The notes below the pieces were generated by a model that saw nothing but the letters and a program-made list of their open reading frames with translations, had not been told where the DNA came from and made no database searches. From contig NZ_AKJD01000150.1 of the NCBI RefSeq assembly GCF_000282515.1, positions 1 to 64,000 of the forward strand: DNA of 64,000 nucleotides, in the 5' to 3' direction. Shown piece after piece: positions 18,020-26,440 of the stretch. The first letter of the stretch is position 1; every line of letters starts with the position of its first letter. The DNA comes from Pseudomonas sp. GM80. GTDB lineage: Bacteria; Pseudomonadota; Gammaproteobacteria; Pseudomonadales; Pseudomonadaceae. The position numbers were made by a program, and so were the translations under genes.

Positions 18020-18568
18020 TTATTGACCCGGCTCATTCTGCGACAGAATCAACTTGCCTTCCTTGTCGACCGGAATCTGGTTGCCCGGATCACGATCCAT
18101 GCGCACCTTGCCTTCCTTGCCGTCCAGCGAGTAACGCACGTCGTAACCAACGACCTTGTCGCTGATGTCATTCACGGTGTTACAGCGAGTCTGGGTGGTG
18201 GTGTAGGTGTCGCGATTCTGCATGCCTTCCTGCACTTTGTTACCGGCATAACCACCACCGACTGCACCAGCGACCGTGGCAATCTTCTTGCCGGTACCGC
18301 CGCCGACCTGGTTACCCAGCAAACCACCGGCTACCGCACCAATGGCGGTGCCGAGAATCTGGTGTTGATCCTTGACCGGCGCCTGGCGGGTCACGGCTAC
18401 ATCCTTGCACACTTCACGTGGCGTCTTGATCTGTGTTTTAACCGGTTCAACGGCCAACACTTGCGCATACTCAGGGCCGCTTTTAACCAGGCTGTAGGTG
18501 GCAACAGCACCCCCGGCAGTCACACCGACAGCACCCAATACCGCACCAACCAGCAACGACTTGTTCAC
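18020..18568 (-). CDS. Glycine-zipper 2TM domain envelope protein
   Basis: This 182-residue protein has a hydrophobic N-terminal signal or anchor (LLVGAVLGAVGVTAGGAVATY) and, at about residues 70-110, a glycine zipper (ILGTAIGAVAGGLLGNQVGGG continuing TGKKIATVAGAVGGGYAGN) as in SlyB/Rick_17kDa-type surface antigens. The C-terminal part is a small mixed domain. It most likely sits in the envelope; no more exact role can be read. No lipobox cysteine is evident. It has its own terminator and lies between secF and suhB. Confidence 0.85.
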   Translation of the reverse strand: MNKSLLVGAVLGAVGVTAGGAVATYSLVKSGPEYAQVLAVEPVKTQIKTPREVCKDVAVTRQAPVKDQHQILGTAIGAVAGGLLGNQVGGGTGKKIATVAGAVGGGYAGNKVQEGMQNRDTYTTTQTRCNTVNDISDKVVGYDVRYSLDGKEGKVRMDRDPGNQIPVDKEGKLILSQNEPGQ

Positions 18569-18628
18569 ATGAACCTCCTGACCATCACATGCGGGACACG
18601 CCCGCGCTTCTCCCAGCCTTGGAGCATA

Positions 18629-18657
18629 AAAAAAGGCGCGAGTTCAACTCGCGCCTT
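18629..18657 (-). terminator. secDF operon terminator
   Basis: AAAGGCGCGAG and CTCGCGCCTTT pair around a 5-base loop, followed on the minus strand by a run of seven Ts. It lies about 33 bases after the secF stop and closes yajC-secD-secF. Confidence 0.88.
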
Positions 18658-18689
18658 TCTTGGGCTGACAGCCGGGAAAACGATGACCG

Positions 18690-19604
18690 TTATGGACGGT
18701 CGTCGACTTCCTTCTCGGTGTTGGCCGGAGGAATCAGATCCTCGGTGGTCAGGTTCAGCCAGATCAGCACCACGTTGGCGATGTAGATCGACGAGTAAGT
18801 ACCCGCCAATACACCGATAAACAGCGCGATCGAGAAGCCGAACAAGTTGTCACCGCCAAAGAACAGCAGCGCCGCGATCGCCAGCAAGGTCGAAATCGAC
18901 GTCGCCATGGTCCGCAGCAGGGTCTGCGTGGTCGAGATGTTGATGTTCTCGATCAGCGTCGCCTTGCGCAGCACGCGGAAGTTCTCACGAACCCGGTCGA
19001 ATACCACGATGGTGTCGTTCAGCGAGTAACCGATGATCGCCAGCACCGCCGCCAGCACCGTCAGATCGAAAGTGATCTGGAAGTACGACAGGATACCTAC
19101 GGTCACGATCACGTCGTGAATCAGCGAAACGATGGCGCCGACCGCAAACTTCCACTGAAAGCGGAAAGCCAGGTAGATCAGGATGCCGCCGAGCGCCAGC
19201 AACATGCCGAGGCCGCCCTGGTCGCGCAGCTCTTCACCGACCTGCGGGCCGACGAACTCGACACGCTTGACTGTCGCCGGGTTGTCACCGCCGAGCTTCT
19301 GCAGCGCTTGCGCGACCTGATGACCCAGCTGCGGGTCTTCACCCGGCATGCGCACCAGCAAATCGGTGGTAGCACCAAAGCTCTGCACGATGGCTTCGTG
19401 GTAACCGGAAGTTACCAGCTCTTCACGCACCTTGGTGACGTCGGCCGGACGCTCGTAGGTCAGCTCAATGAGCGTACCGCCGGTGAAGTCCAGACCCCAG
19501 TTCATGCCCTTGTGGAAAACACTGAACAAGGCAATGACCGTGAGTAACACTGTGACGCCGAACGCAACGTTGCGAACGCCCATGAAGTTGATTGTACGTA
19601 ACAT
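18690..19604 (-). CDS. secF: Protein translocase subunit SecF
   Basis: SecF with SecD uses the proton gradient to pull proteins through SecYEG. The 304-residue protein has the N-terminal segment after MLRTINFMGVRN, a periplasmic loop with GMNWGLDFTGGTLIEL, and a C-terminal block of five membrane spans including SLIHDVIVTVGILS and IGYSLNDTIVVFDRVREN. It follows secD by 9 bases. Confidence 0.97.
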   Translation of the reverse strand: MLRTINFMGVRNVAFGVTVLLTVIALFSVFHKGMNWGLDFTGGTLIELTYERPADVTKVREELVTSGYHEAIVQSFGATTDLLVRMPGEDPQLGHQVAQALQKLGGDNPATVKRVEFVGPQVGEELRDQGGLGMLLALGGILIYLAFRFQWKFAVGAIVSLIHDVIVTVGILSYFQITFDLTVLAAVLAIIGYSLNDTIVVFDRVRENFRVLRKATLIENINISTTQTLLRTMATSISTLLAIAALLFFGGDNLFGFSIALFIGVLAGTYSSIYIANVVLIWLNLTTEDLIPPANTEKEVDDRP

Positions 19605-19613
19605 GGCAGCCCC

Positions 19614-21482
19614 TTAAATCCACAACTTCTTGAAGTCACGTCCGCCAAAGATCAGGTTGACCATTGCGCGGGTCACCATGATGGCCGTGAACATCGAGGT
19701 AAAGATCCCGAGGGACATGGTCACTGCGAAACCTTTGACCGGGCCGGTGCCCATGGCAAAGAGAATCCCGCCGACCAACAAGGTAGTCAGGTTGGCGTCG
19801 AGAATCGCGGTGAATGCCCGGCCGAAGCCTTCGTTGATTGCACGCTGCACGGTCATGCCGGCGGCGATCTCTTCACGGATCCGCGAGAAGATCAGCACGT
19901 TGGCGTCGACCGCCATACCCATGGTCAGCACGATACCGGCGATACCTGGCAGGGTCAGTGTGGCACCCAACAGCGACATCAACGCCAGCAGCAGCACCAT
20001 GTTCACCGCCAGCGCGACGGTAGCAATGACGCCGAAGAAGCGGTAGATGGCGATGATGAACAGCGACACGAACAACATGCCCCACAGCGACGCATCGATA
20101 CCTTTGGTGATGTTGTCAGCACCCAGGCTCGGGCCGATTGTGCGCTCTTCAGCGAAGTACATCGGAGCAGCCAGACCACCGGCACGCAGCAGCAGCGCCA
20201 GCTCGGACGACTCACCCTGACCGTTCAGGCCAGTGATGCGGAACTGAGCACCCAGCGTCGACTGAATGGTCGCCAGGCTGATGATCTTCTTCTCTTCTTT
20301 GAACGTCTGAACGGCGACGTCTTTCTCGACACCGTCGACCACTTGCTTGGTGTAAGTGGTAACCGGACGCTGCTCGATGAAAATCACTGCCATGCTGCGA
20401 CCGACGTTCGAACGGGTCGCGCGGCTCATCAGCTCGCCACCGTGGCCATCCAGACGGATATTCACTTCAGGCGTGCCGTGCTCACCGAAACCGGCCTTGG
20501 CGTCGGTCACCTGGTCACCGGTGATGATCAGACCACGTTCGATCTGCGCAGCGGGACGATTGCCTTCACGGAACTCGAAAGTCTCGGAAGTGGCTTTCGA
20601 AGCACCCGGCTCAGCAGCCAGACGGAACTCAAGGTTGGCCGTCTTGCCGAGAATACGCTTGGCTTCGGCAGTGTCCTGCACGCCCGGCAGTTCAACCACA
20701 ATGCGGTTGGCGCCTTGACGCTGAACGATCGGTTCGGCAACACCCAGCTCGTTGACGCGGTTACGTACCGTGGTCAAGTTCTGCTTGATGGAGTATTCAC
20801 GGATTTCCGCCAGCTTGGCCGGGGTCATCGCCAGACGCAGCACCGGTTGACCGTTGAGGTCGGCCGGAACAATGTCGAAATCGTTGAAGTTCTTGCGGAT
20901 CAGTGCACGGGCCTGTTCGCGGGAATCTTCATCGCTGAAGCCCAGCTGAATGGCACCGCCCAGTTGCGGCAGGCTGCGATAGCGCAGCTTCTCTTTGCGC
21001 AGCAGGCTCTTGACGTCGCCTTCGTAGACTTTCAGGCGTGCATCGAGGGCTTTGTCCATGTCCACTTCCAGCAGGAAGTGCACACCACCGGACAAGTCCA
21101 GACCCAGTTTCATCGGGTGCGCGCCCAGATTGCGCAGCCATTGCGGGGTGGTCTGTGCCAGGTTCAGCGCGACGACGTAGTCATCACCCAATGCCTTGCG
21201 CACAACGTCTTTGGCCGGCAGTTGATCTTCAGCCTTGGTCAGACGGATCAGGCCGCCCTTGCCATTTGCCGCCAGCGTGGCCGCCTTGACGTTGATCCCG
21301 GACTCCTTGAGCGCAGTGCTCACACGATCCAGATCAGCCTGATTGACTTGCAGCGCAGTGCTTGCACCGCTGACCTGAATGGCCGGGTCATCGGGGTATA
21401 GATTCGGAGCGGAATAAATCAGACCGATCGCCAGCACCGCCAGGATCAGAATGTATTTCCACAGAGGATATTTGTTCAGCAT
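19614..21482 (-). CDS. secD: Protein translocase subunit SecD
   Basis: SecD is the larger half of the SecDF export motor. The 622-residue protein starts MLNKYPLWKYILILAVLAIG (one membrane span), then a large periplasmic region with LGLDLSGGVHFLLEVD, and a C-terminal group of spans with IAGIVLTMGMAVDANVLIFSRIREE. I chose the ATG at 21482 over the preceding GTG. It lies 64 bases after yajC. Confidence 0.97.
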   Translation of the reverse strand: MLNKYPLWKYILILAVLAIGLIYSAPNLYPDDPAIQVSGASTALQVNQADLDRVSTALKESGINVKAATLAANGKGGLIRLTKAEDQLPAKDVVRKALGDDYVVALNLAQTTPQWLRNLGAHPMKLGLDLSGGVHFLLEVDMDKALDARLKVYEGDVKSLLRKEKLRYRSLPQLGGAIQLGFSDEDSREQARALIRKNFNDFDIVPADLNGQPVLRLAMTPAKLAEIREYSIKQNLTTVRNRVNELGVAEPIVQRQGANRIVVELPGVQDTAEAKRILGKTANLEFRLAAEPGASKATSETFEFREGNRPAAQIERGLIITGDQVTDAKAGFGEHGTPEVNIRLDGHGGELMSRATRSNVGRSMAVIFIEQRPVTTYTKQVVDGVEKDVAVQTFKEEKKIISLATIQSTLGAQFRITGLNGQGESSELALLLRAGGLAAPMYFAEERTIGPSLGADNITKGIDASLWGMLFVSLFIIAIYRFFGVIATVALAVNMVLLLALMSLLGATLTLPGIAGIVLTMGMAVDANVLIFSRIREEIAAGMTVQRAINEGFGRAFTAILDANLTTLLVGGILFAMGTGPVKGFAVTMSLGIFTSMFTAIMVTRAMVNLIFGGRDFKKLWI

Positions 21483-21546
21483 CACGCCGCCCGTTATGAC
21501 GCGGGGCGCCTTGCGCGCCCCGTCGATTGAGTAGAAGTTGTTGCTC

Positions 21547-21885
21547 TTAGATCGCTTTCAGCGTGCCTTTTGGCAGCGTGGCGGCGATGGCGCCTTTCTG
21601 GAACTTCATTTCCACGGTGTCGGAAACTTCCAGAACCACGAAGTCATCGGCAACTTTGGTGATCTTGCCGGCGATGCCGCCAGTGGTCACAACTTCGTCG
21701 CCCTTCGCAAGGCTGCTCAGCAGGTTCTTCTGCTCTTTGGCGCGCTTGGCCTGTGGACGCCAGATCATCAGGTAGAAGATGACCAGGAAGCCGACCAGGA
21801 AAATCCACTCGAAGCCGCCGCCCATTGGGCCTGCAGCAGCCGGTGCAGCTGCGTCAGCCATGGCGTTAGAGATAAAAAAGCTCAT
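21547..21885 (-). CDS. yajC: Sec translocase accessory protein YajC
   Basis: YajC is a small single-span partner of SecDF. The 112-residue protein has one membrane helix (WIFLVGFLVIFYLMIWRPQAKR) followed by the soluble domain GDEVVTTGGIAGKITKVADD. It begins the yajC-secD-secF string and lies 43 bases after tgt, consistent with the queA-tgt-yajC-secDF cluster. Confidence 0.96.
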   Translation of the reverse strand: MSFFISNAMADAAAPAAAGPMGGGFEWIFLVGFLVIFYLMIWRPQAKRAKEQKNLLSSLAKGDEVVTTGGIAGKITKVADDFVVLEVSDTVEMKFQKGAIAATLPKGTLKAI

Positions 21886-21928
21886 TTAGCACTCCAGTTG
21901 CAAATGTTGAATCTTGGGGTCAGAAAAC

Positions 21929-23044
21929 TCAGTCCAAAGGCGGAACGGGGAGCCCGCGTTTGGCGTAGAAGGCATCGACAAAGGCGGCCAATGTACCCTG
22001 TTGAATAGCCTCGCGCAAACCAGCCATCAGCACCTGATAATGGCGCAAGTTATGGATGGTATTGAGCATGCTTCCCAGCATTTCGCCGCACTTGTCCAGG
22101 TGATGCAGATAAGCGCGAGAGAAGTTCTGGCAGGTATAGCAATCGCAGGTCGGATCCAGCGGCGATTCATCATGGCGATGGAACGCGTTACGGATCTTCA
22201 GCACGCCGGTATCAATGAACAGATGCCCATTGCGGGCATTACGGGTTGGCATCACGCAATCGAACATGTCCACACCGCGGCGCACACCCTCAACCAGATC
22301 TTCCGGTTTGCCAACGCCCATAAGGTAACGAGGTTTGTCAGCCGGCATCATGCCCGGCAGATAATCCAATACTTTGATCATCTCGTGCTTCGGCTCGCCG
22401 ACCGACAGACCACCAATGGCCAGGCCATCGAAGCCGATTTTGTCGAGGCCTTCGAGCGAGCGCATGCGCAGATCCTGGTGCATGCCGCCCTGAACGATAC
22501 CGAACAGCGCTGCGGTGTTTTCACCGTGGGCATTTTTCGAACGTTGAGCCCAGCGCAGCGACAATTCCATGGAGATCCGCGCGACGTCTTCGTCAGCCGG
22601 GTACGGCGTGCATTCGTCGAAGATCATCACGATGTCGGAGCCGAGATCGCGCTGTACCTGCATCGATTCTTCCGGGCCCATGAACACTTTGGCGCCGTCG
22701 ACCGGAGAAGCGAAGGTCACACCCTCCTCCTTGATCTTGCGCATTGCGCCGAGGCTGAATACCTGGAAGCCACCGGAGTCGGTGAGGATCGGGCCTTTCC
22801 ACTGCATGAAATCGTGCAGGTCGCCGTGTTCCTTGATCACTTGGGTGCCAGGGCGCAGCCACAGGTGGAAGGTGTTGCCCAGAATGATTTCTGCGCCAGT
22901 GGCGACGATGTCGCGTGGCAACATGCCCTTGACCGTGCCGTAGGTGCCCACCGGCATGAACGCCGGGGTCTCGACGGTGCCACGCGGGAAGGTCAGACGA
23001 CCACGACGGGCCTTGCCATCGGTGGCAAGGAGCTCAAAGGACAT
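21929..23044 (-). CDS. tgt: tRNA-guanine transglycosylase
   Basis: Tgt swaps guanine 34 for preQ1 in tRNAs with GUN anticodons, on the way to queuosine. From ATG 23044 the protein is 371 residues, starting MSFELLATDGKARRGRL; the frame extends six codons upstream to 23062 into the queA end. It shows the catalytic region ILTDSGGFQVFSLG, the second aspartate in GVDMFDCVMPTRNARNG, and the zinc site CDCYTCQNFS...H. It works directly before QueA. Confidence 0.97.
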   Translation of the reverse strand: MSFELLATDGKARRGRLTFPRGTVETPAFMPVGTYGTVKGMLPRDIVATGAEIILGNTFHLWLRPGTQVIKEHGDLHDFMQWKGPILTDSGGFQVFSLGAMRKIKEEGVTFASPVDGAKVFMGPEESMQVQRDLGSDIVMIFDECTPYPADEDVARISMELSLRWAQRSKNAHGENTAALFGIVQGGMHQDLRMRSLEGLDKIGFDGLAIGGLSVGEPKHEMIKVLDYLPGMMPADKPRYLMGVGKPEDLVEGVRRGVDMFDCVMPTRNARNGHLFIDTGVLKIRNAFHRHDESPLDPTCDCYTCQNFSRAYLHHLDKCGEMLGSMLNTIHNLRHYQVLMAGLREAIQQGTLAAFVDAFYAKRGLPVPPLD

Positions 23045-23058
23045 GCGACATTCGCGAC

Positions 23059-24123
23059 TCATTCTGTTTCCTCTGGGCCGGTTTCTTTAGGGGCAGTAGG
23101 GGCGGGATTACGGGTGATGAACATCGCATCACCGTAGCTGAAAAAGCGGTACCCGTTGTCGACGGCGGCCTTGTAGGCGGCCATGGTCTCGGGATAACCG
23201 GCAAATGCCGACACCAGCATCAACAGCGTGGATTCCGGCAAATGAAAGTTGGTCACCAGGGCATCGACCACATGGAACGGCCGGCCCGGGAAGATAAAGA
23301 TATCGGTGTCGCCACTGAACGGCTTGAGCACGCCATCGCGCGCGGCACTTTCCAGCGAACGCACGCTGGTGGTGCCGACAGCAATCACCCGACCACCGCG
23401 CGCACGGCACGCAGCGACTGCGTCGACCACGTCCTGGCCGACTTCCAGCCACTCGGTGTGCATATGGTGATCTTCAAGCTTCTCGACGCGCACCGGCTGG
23501 AACGTCCCCGCGCCCACGTGCAGCGTGACGAACGTGGTCTCGACGCCCTTGGCGGCAATCGCCTCCATCAGCGACTGATCGAAATGCAGCCCCGCCGTCG
23601 GCGCCGCCACCGCGCCGAGACGCTCGGCGTACACGGTCTGATAACGCTCGCGATCCGAGCCTTCATCCGGGCGGTCTATATAAGGAGGCAACGGCATGTG
23701 CCCGACGCGGTCGAGCAGCGGCAACACTTCTTCAGCGAAGGCCAGCTCGAACAACGCATCGTGACGCGCGATCATTTCAGCTTCGCCACCACCGTCGATG
23801 AGGATCTTCGAACCCGGCTTCGGCGACTTGCTGGAGCGCACATGGGCCAGCACGCGGTGCGAATCGAGCACGCGTTCGACGAGGATTTCCAGCTTGCCGC
23901 CGGACGCTTTCTGCCCGAACAGCCGCGCCGGAATCACCCGGGTATTGTTGAACACCATCAAATCGCCCGGGCGCAAATGCTCAAGCAAATCAGTGAATTG
24001 ACGGTGTGCAAGGGCGCCGCTCGGCCCATCAAGGGTCAGCAGGCGACTACCGCGACGCTCGGCCAAAGGGTGGCGGGCGATCAGCGAATCAGGGAGCTCG
24101 AAAGTAAAGTCAGCAACACGCAT
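23059..24123 (-). CDS. queA: S-adenosylmethionine:tRNA ribosyltransferase-isomerase
   Basis: QueA transfers the ribosyl group of SAM to preQ1-tRNA to give epoxyqueuosine. The 354-residue protein starts MRVADFTFELPDSLIARHP and contains FNNTRVIPARLFG, GAVAAPTAGLHFD and the C-terminal FHLPESTLLMLVSAFAG, all family blocks. It ends 14 bases before the tgt start chosen here. It is divergent from tRNA-Leu. Confidence 0.97.
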   Translation of the reverse strand: MRVADFTFELPDSLIARHPLAERRGSRLLTLDGPSGALAHRQFTDLLEHLRPGDLMVFNNTRVIPARLFGQKASGGKLEILVERVLDSHRVLAHVRSSKSPKPGSKILIDGGGEAEMIARHDALFELAFAEEVLPLLDRVGHMPLPPYIDRPDEGSDRERYQTVYAERLGAVAAPTAGLHFDQSLMEAIAAKGVETTFVTLHVGAGTFQPVRVEKLEDHHMHTEWLEVGQDVVDAVAACRARGGRVIAVGTTSVRSLESAARDGVLKPFSGDTDIFIFPGRPFHVVDALVTNFHLPESTLLMLVSAFAGYPETMAAYKAAVDNGYRFFSYGDAMFITRNPAPTAPKETGPEETE

Positions 24124-24189
24124 GATGGGGTTCGTCTAGCAGGGCCGGAAAGTTTAGCGGAAATATCGAAAATAGACCATGAAACGTGA

Positions 24190-24218
24190 TTGACCAACGG
24201 TAATCTCATCTCTATACT
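24190..24218 (+). promoter_or_regulatory. Promoter of tRNA-Leu
   Basis: TTGACC (24190-24195) and TATACT (24213-24218) are separated by exactly 17 bases and lie 13 bases ahead of the mature tRNA, a strong sigma-70 match. Confidence 0.85.
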
Positions 24219-24231
24219 TCGCCGCCATTGA

Positions 24232-24316
24232 GCCCTGATGGCGGAATTGGTAGACGCGGCGGATTCAAAATCCGTTTTCGAAAGGAGTGGGAGTTCGAGT
24301 CTCCCTCGGGGCACCA
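24232..24316 (+). tRNA. tRNA-Leu (anticodon CAA)
   Basis: The 85-base gene folds as a class II tRNA: acceptor GCCCTGA pairs with TCGGGGC, the anticodon arm GCGGA-TTCAAAA-TCCGT gives anticodon CAA, a long variable arm follows, and the T arm carries GTTCGAGTC. CCA is encoded. It reads UUG codons. Its 3' end is the prophage attachment site, and the last part is phage-derived by crossover. Confidence 0.97.
24303..24316 (+). repeat. attL core
   Basis: CCCTCGGGGCACCA, the 3' end of tRNA-Leu, is repeated exactly at 56935-56948. Similarity continues imperfectly for about 45 more bases through the following terminators. Confidence 0.88.
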
Positions 24317-24327
24317 GCACAATGAAG

Positions 24328-24358
24328 AAAGGCCTTGATTATCAAGGCCTTTTTTTTC
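24328..24358 (+). terminator. Phage-borne terminator after tRNA-Leu
   Basis: AAAGGCCTTGA-TTA-TCAAGGCCTTT and a T run follow the tRNA by 11 bases. Because it lies inside attL it came with the phage; the apparent original copy is now at 56957-56986. Confidence 0.85.
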
Positions 24359-24361
24359 GTC

Positions 24362-24379
24362 TGGCGTAAATGTGGCGTA
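24362..24379 (+). repeat. Left paired TGGCGTA repeats (putative integrase arm sites)
   Basis: TGGCGTA occurs at 24362 and 24373, spaced 11 bases. The same pair with the same spacing occurs near attR at 56788 and 56799. This suggests arm-type binding sites for the integrase or Xis. Confidence 0.55.
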
Positions 24380-24454
24380 GTGGCCGCCACTTCTCACCGT
24401 GTGAGAGAGCCAGGGCGGACGATTCAACTCTAAGAAAATATCGGGAGTGGGGCT

Positions 24455-24982
24455 ATGGCTGGATCGAGAAGAAACGAGATCGTAATCGCCGTCATTGGCC
24501 TGGTCGGAGTCATCTTCACCGCCGTTATTTCGAACTGGGACAAGATCTCCCCGTCCACGGCAAATTATCCGGTGGCCAGCGACGATATCAACGTCCAGGC
24601 TCAGTACTACATAGAGTCAACAGGTTTCCGAGCGACCCTGGAGGCATTCGAGAAAGCGAGAGTTGAACGCTATCGACGTGAGTACAAGGTCTCCGCCGAA
24701 GAGGCGGATTGCATGATCGATATGGGCATCCCTGCTGCTCAACTGGTCAGTATCGCTACGAACGTTCTGAAGGCGCATTACACGCTCGAAGAGCTAAAAG
24801 AGATGAACCGCATTGCATCACTTCCTCTCATGCGGAGAGTGACTGAAAAGCAACCCGCGATCGGGTTGGATCTCTTCAAAGGCATTGAGGAAGCGGGCGA
24901 AAGAGCACGTCGACGGAATTTAGCGATCGCAGGCGGGGCGAGGAAGGTCGCTCAGCAGAGTACCGCATGCCCAGCGCACTAG
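24455..24982 (+). CDS. Membrane-anchored DUF2059-like protein, prophage cargo
   Basis: The 175-residue protein has one N-terminal membrane helix (about residues 8-25, EIVIAVIGLVGVIFTAVI) and a helical C-terminal region. The stretch with ALVSIATN-like and HYTLEELKEMNRIASLPLMRR pattern resembles the DUF2059 fold, where such a segment recurs; this is recognition by eye. It is the first gene inside attL, transcribed away from the tRNA, with a purine-rich GGGAGTGGGG before its start. By position it looks like a lysogenic-conversion gene, for instance a surface or superinfection factor, but no function is proven. Confidence 0.65.
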   Translation: MAGSRRNEIVIAVIGLVGVIFTAVISNWDKISPSTANYPVASDDINVQAQYYIESTGFRATLEAFEKARVERYRREYKVSAEEADCMIDMGIPAAQLVSIATNVLKAHYTLEELKEMNRIASLPLMRRVTEKQPAIGLDLFKGIEEAGERARRRNLAIAGGARKVAQQSTACPAH

Positions 24983-25969
24983 GGCCACTGCAAGACTCTG
25001 AATGGGTGGCTGCGCATAGGCCGTAACTCTCAAATGTGCAGCGCGTGAATCTGCGTGCGGCACACACCCTACGCGACGGAAATTTTTTTCCCTGCCCTAT
25101 GCTCAAAAGCACGTAAGAAGTGTAAGTGAGAGATGTAGATTCTCTGTATCCCTTATAGATAGAGGGATAGAGGTTTCTCTATTACTGTAAGTGAACTGTC
25201 GGAAGGCTGTTTTTACCTAACAGTCGGCACCTGTAAGTTGAAATTCTCCCAAGCCCTTGATTTACAAGGCTTGCAGCGCAGTCAAAATTCCCCATACAGT
25301 TTCCTACACTCACACTGTAAGCAGCGATCCCCAATGAATCCGGGGTGTTGAGCCGTTTTCTAACACACCCAACACCACTTACACGTCTGGAAGGGACTAC
25401 CCAAGAAAGTGTTTTTGGTGATCGACCAGGCCTGGCAGTTGCCCGCTCCTGAACTCCCGCGCTGCGTGTGAGACTTTGAAACGCATCAAATAGCCCGCAA
25501 CCCTTGATCCGTGAGGGCTACAGCGAAATTCTGCATCCCGAGAAGTCAGCCAGTTTTCAGACGTAAAAGACCTACACCCGCCGTTAAAACCTGCTGAAAC
25601 CCGAGTTTTCAAAGTCTTCGACCAATCGAACCGGGCACTTCAGCGACCCTCCCCCCGCTGGCGCTCCCTGCACCTCTGTGCAAGCGCACTGCATTTCTCT
25701 TCAAAACTTTGCAAATTGTGAAACGCCCGCCTTGCTGCAAAGCCCCACGGCCCGCCTGGGCTGCAGGATCATTTGCACTACATTCCGATTTACACAAAAA
25801 AAGGACGCAAAGCCCGTCGGCGGGAGGGGGATAAGTGCTTTTTTATTGATTTTTTTTTGCCGAGGCATTTTTTTGTAATGACGCGCAACACCAATTGATT
25901 GAGCGAAATTGTGTCACCCGTCGAAATGTCTTACGCACAAGATTGACCGCGACTTGTCCGCCGCGTTTA
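24983..25969. other. About 1 kb without a convincing gene
   Basis: No reading frame here has a credible start, ribosome site and protein-like composition. The region holds recurring TGTAAG motifs (25121, 25186, 25232, 25316, and CACTTACAC at 25376) and two terminator-like dyads with a shared CCCTTGAT core (25251-25272 and 25491-25520). It also holds a CCCC-AATGAATC-CGGGG hairpin (about 25329-25346) and three T tracts at 25839-25874. It leads into the umuDC promoter. Function unknown. Confidence 0.6.
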
Positions 25970-25985
25970 CTGTATGCACATACAG
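25970..25985 (+). promoter_or_regulatory. LexA (SOS) box of umuDC
   Basis: CTGTATGCACATACAG matches the CTGT-N8-ACAG gammaproteobacterial LexA consensus as a perfect palindrome. It lies 23 bases before the umuD start, where bound LexA would block transcription. Confidence 0.92.
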
Positions 25986-26008
25986 CAATTTCTTATTGGG
26001 TTTGCATC

Positions 26009-26440
26009 ATGAGTGTCACCATCCTTGGTCCGCTGTCAGAGGGAGGCGCAAAGCTTCCGTTCTATTCTTTCCAAATTCCGGCCGGGTTCCCATCGCCGGC
26101 GGCCGATCACATCGAAAAGCACATCTCCCTGGACGAGCTGTTCGAGATCCGAGCCCCGCACGTTTATTTGGCAAAGATCGAGGGCGACAGCATGGAAGGT
26201 GCCGGCATTTTTTGCGGGGACATGGTGGTGGTCAATCGCAGCCTGACCGCCGAGCACGGCGATATCGTGATCGCTGGCCTCAATGCCGAGCCGATCTGCA
26301 AGCGCCTGCACATACGCGATAACACCATCATCCTGATGTCTGCGAATACTAAGTATCCGCCGCGCTATGTGATGGAGGGCGACGAGCTGTTGATCTGGGG
26401 CGTGGTGACTTACAGCGTGCGCGACCATGCCAAGTCGTGA
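26009..26440 (+). CDS. umuD: UmuD-like SOS peptidase (S24)
   Basis: UmuD is the regulatory subunit of DNA polymerase V; RecA-stimulated self-cleavage activates it. The 143-residue protein from ATG 26009 has the cleavage pair Ala25-Gly26 in IPAGFPSPAADHIEK, the nucleophile Ser61 in EGDSMEGAG, and the general base Lys98 in EPICKRLHI, close to S60/K97 of E. coli UmuD. An open frame reaches upstream to 25895 but crosses the LexA box, so the shorter start is preferred. It overlaps the next gene by 14 bases. In Pseudomonas such pairs are also called rulAB. Confidence 0.94.
   Translation: MSVTILGPLSEGGAKLPFYSFQIPAGFPSPAADHIEKHISLDELFEIRAPHVYLAKIEGDSMEGAGIFCGDMVVVNRSLTAEHGDIVIAGLNAEPICKRLHIRDNTIILMSANTKYPPRYVMEGDELLIWGVVTYSVRDHAKS

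Noticed and set aside
24393..24407. TCTCAC-CGT-GTGAGA small dyad near attL
   Set aside because: Could be an Xis or IHF-type site, but six-base arms alone are weak support.
25397..25797. Two small overlapping minus-strand open frames
   Set aside because: No ribosome site, protein-unlike composition, and they read through the non-coding hairpins.
25839..25874. Three T tracts, possible bent DNA
   Set aside because: Spacing of the tract centres (about 12 and 17 bases) does not match helical phasing, so I did not list it as a separate signal.
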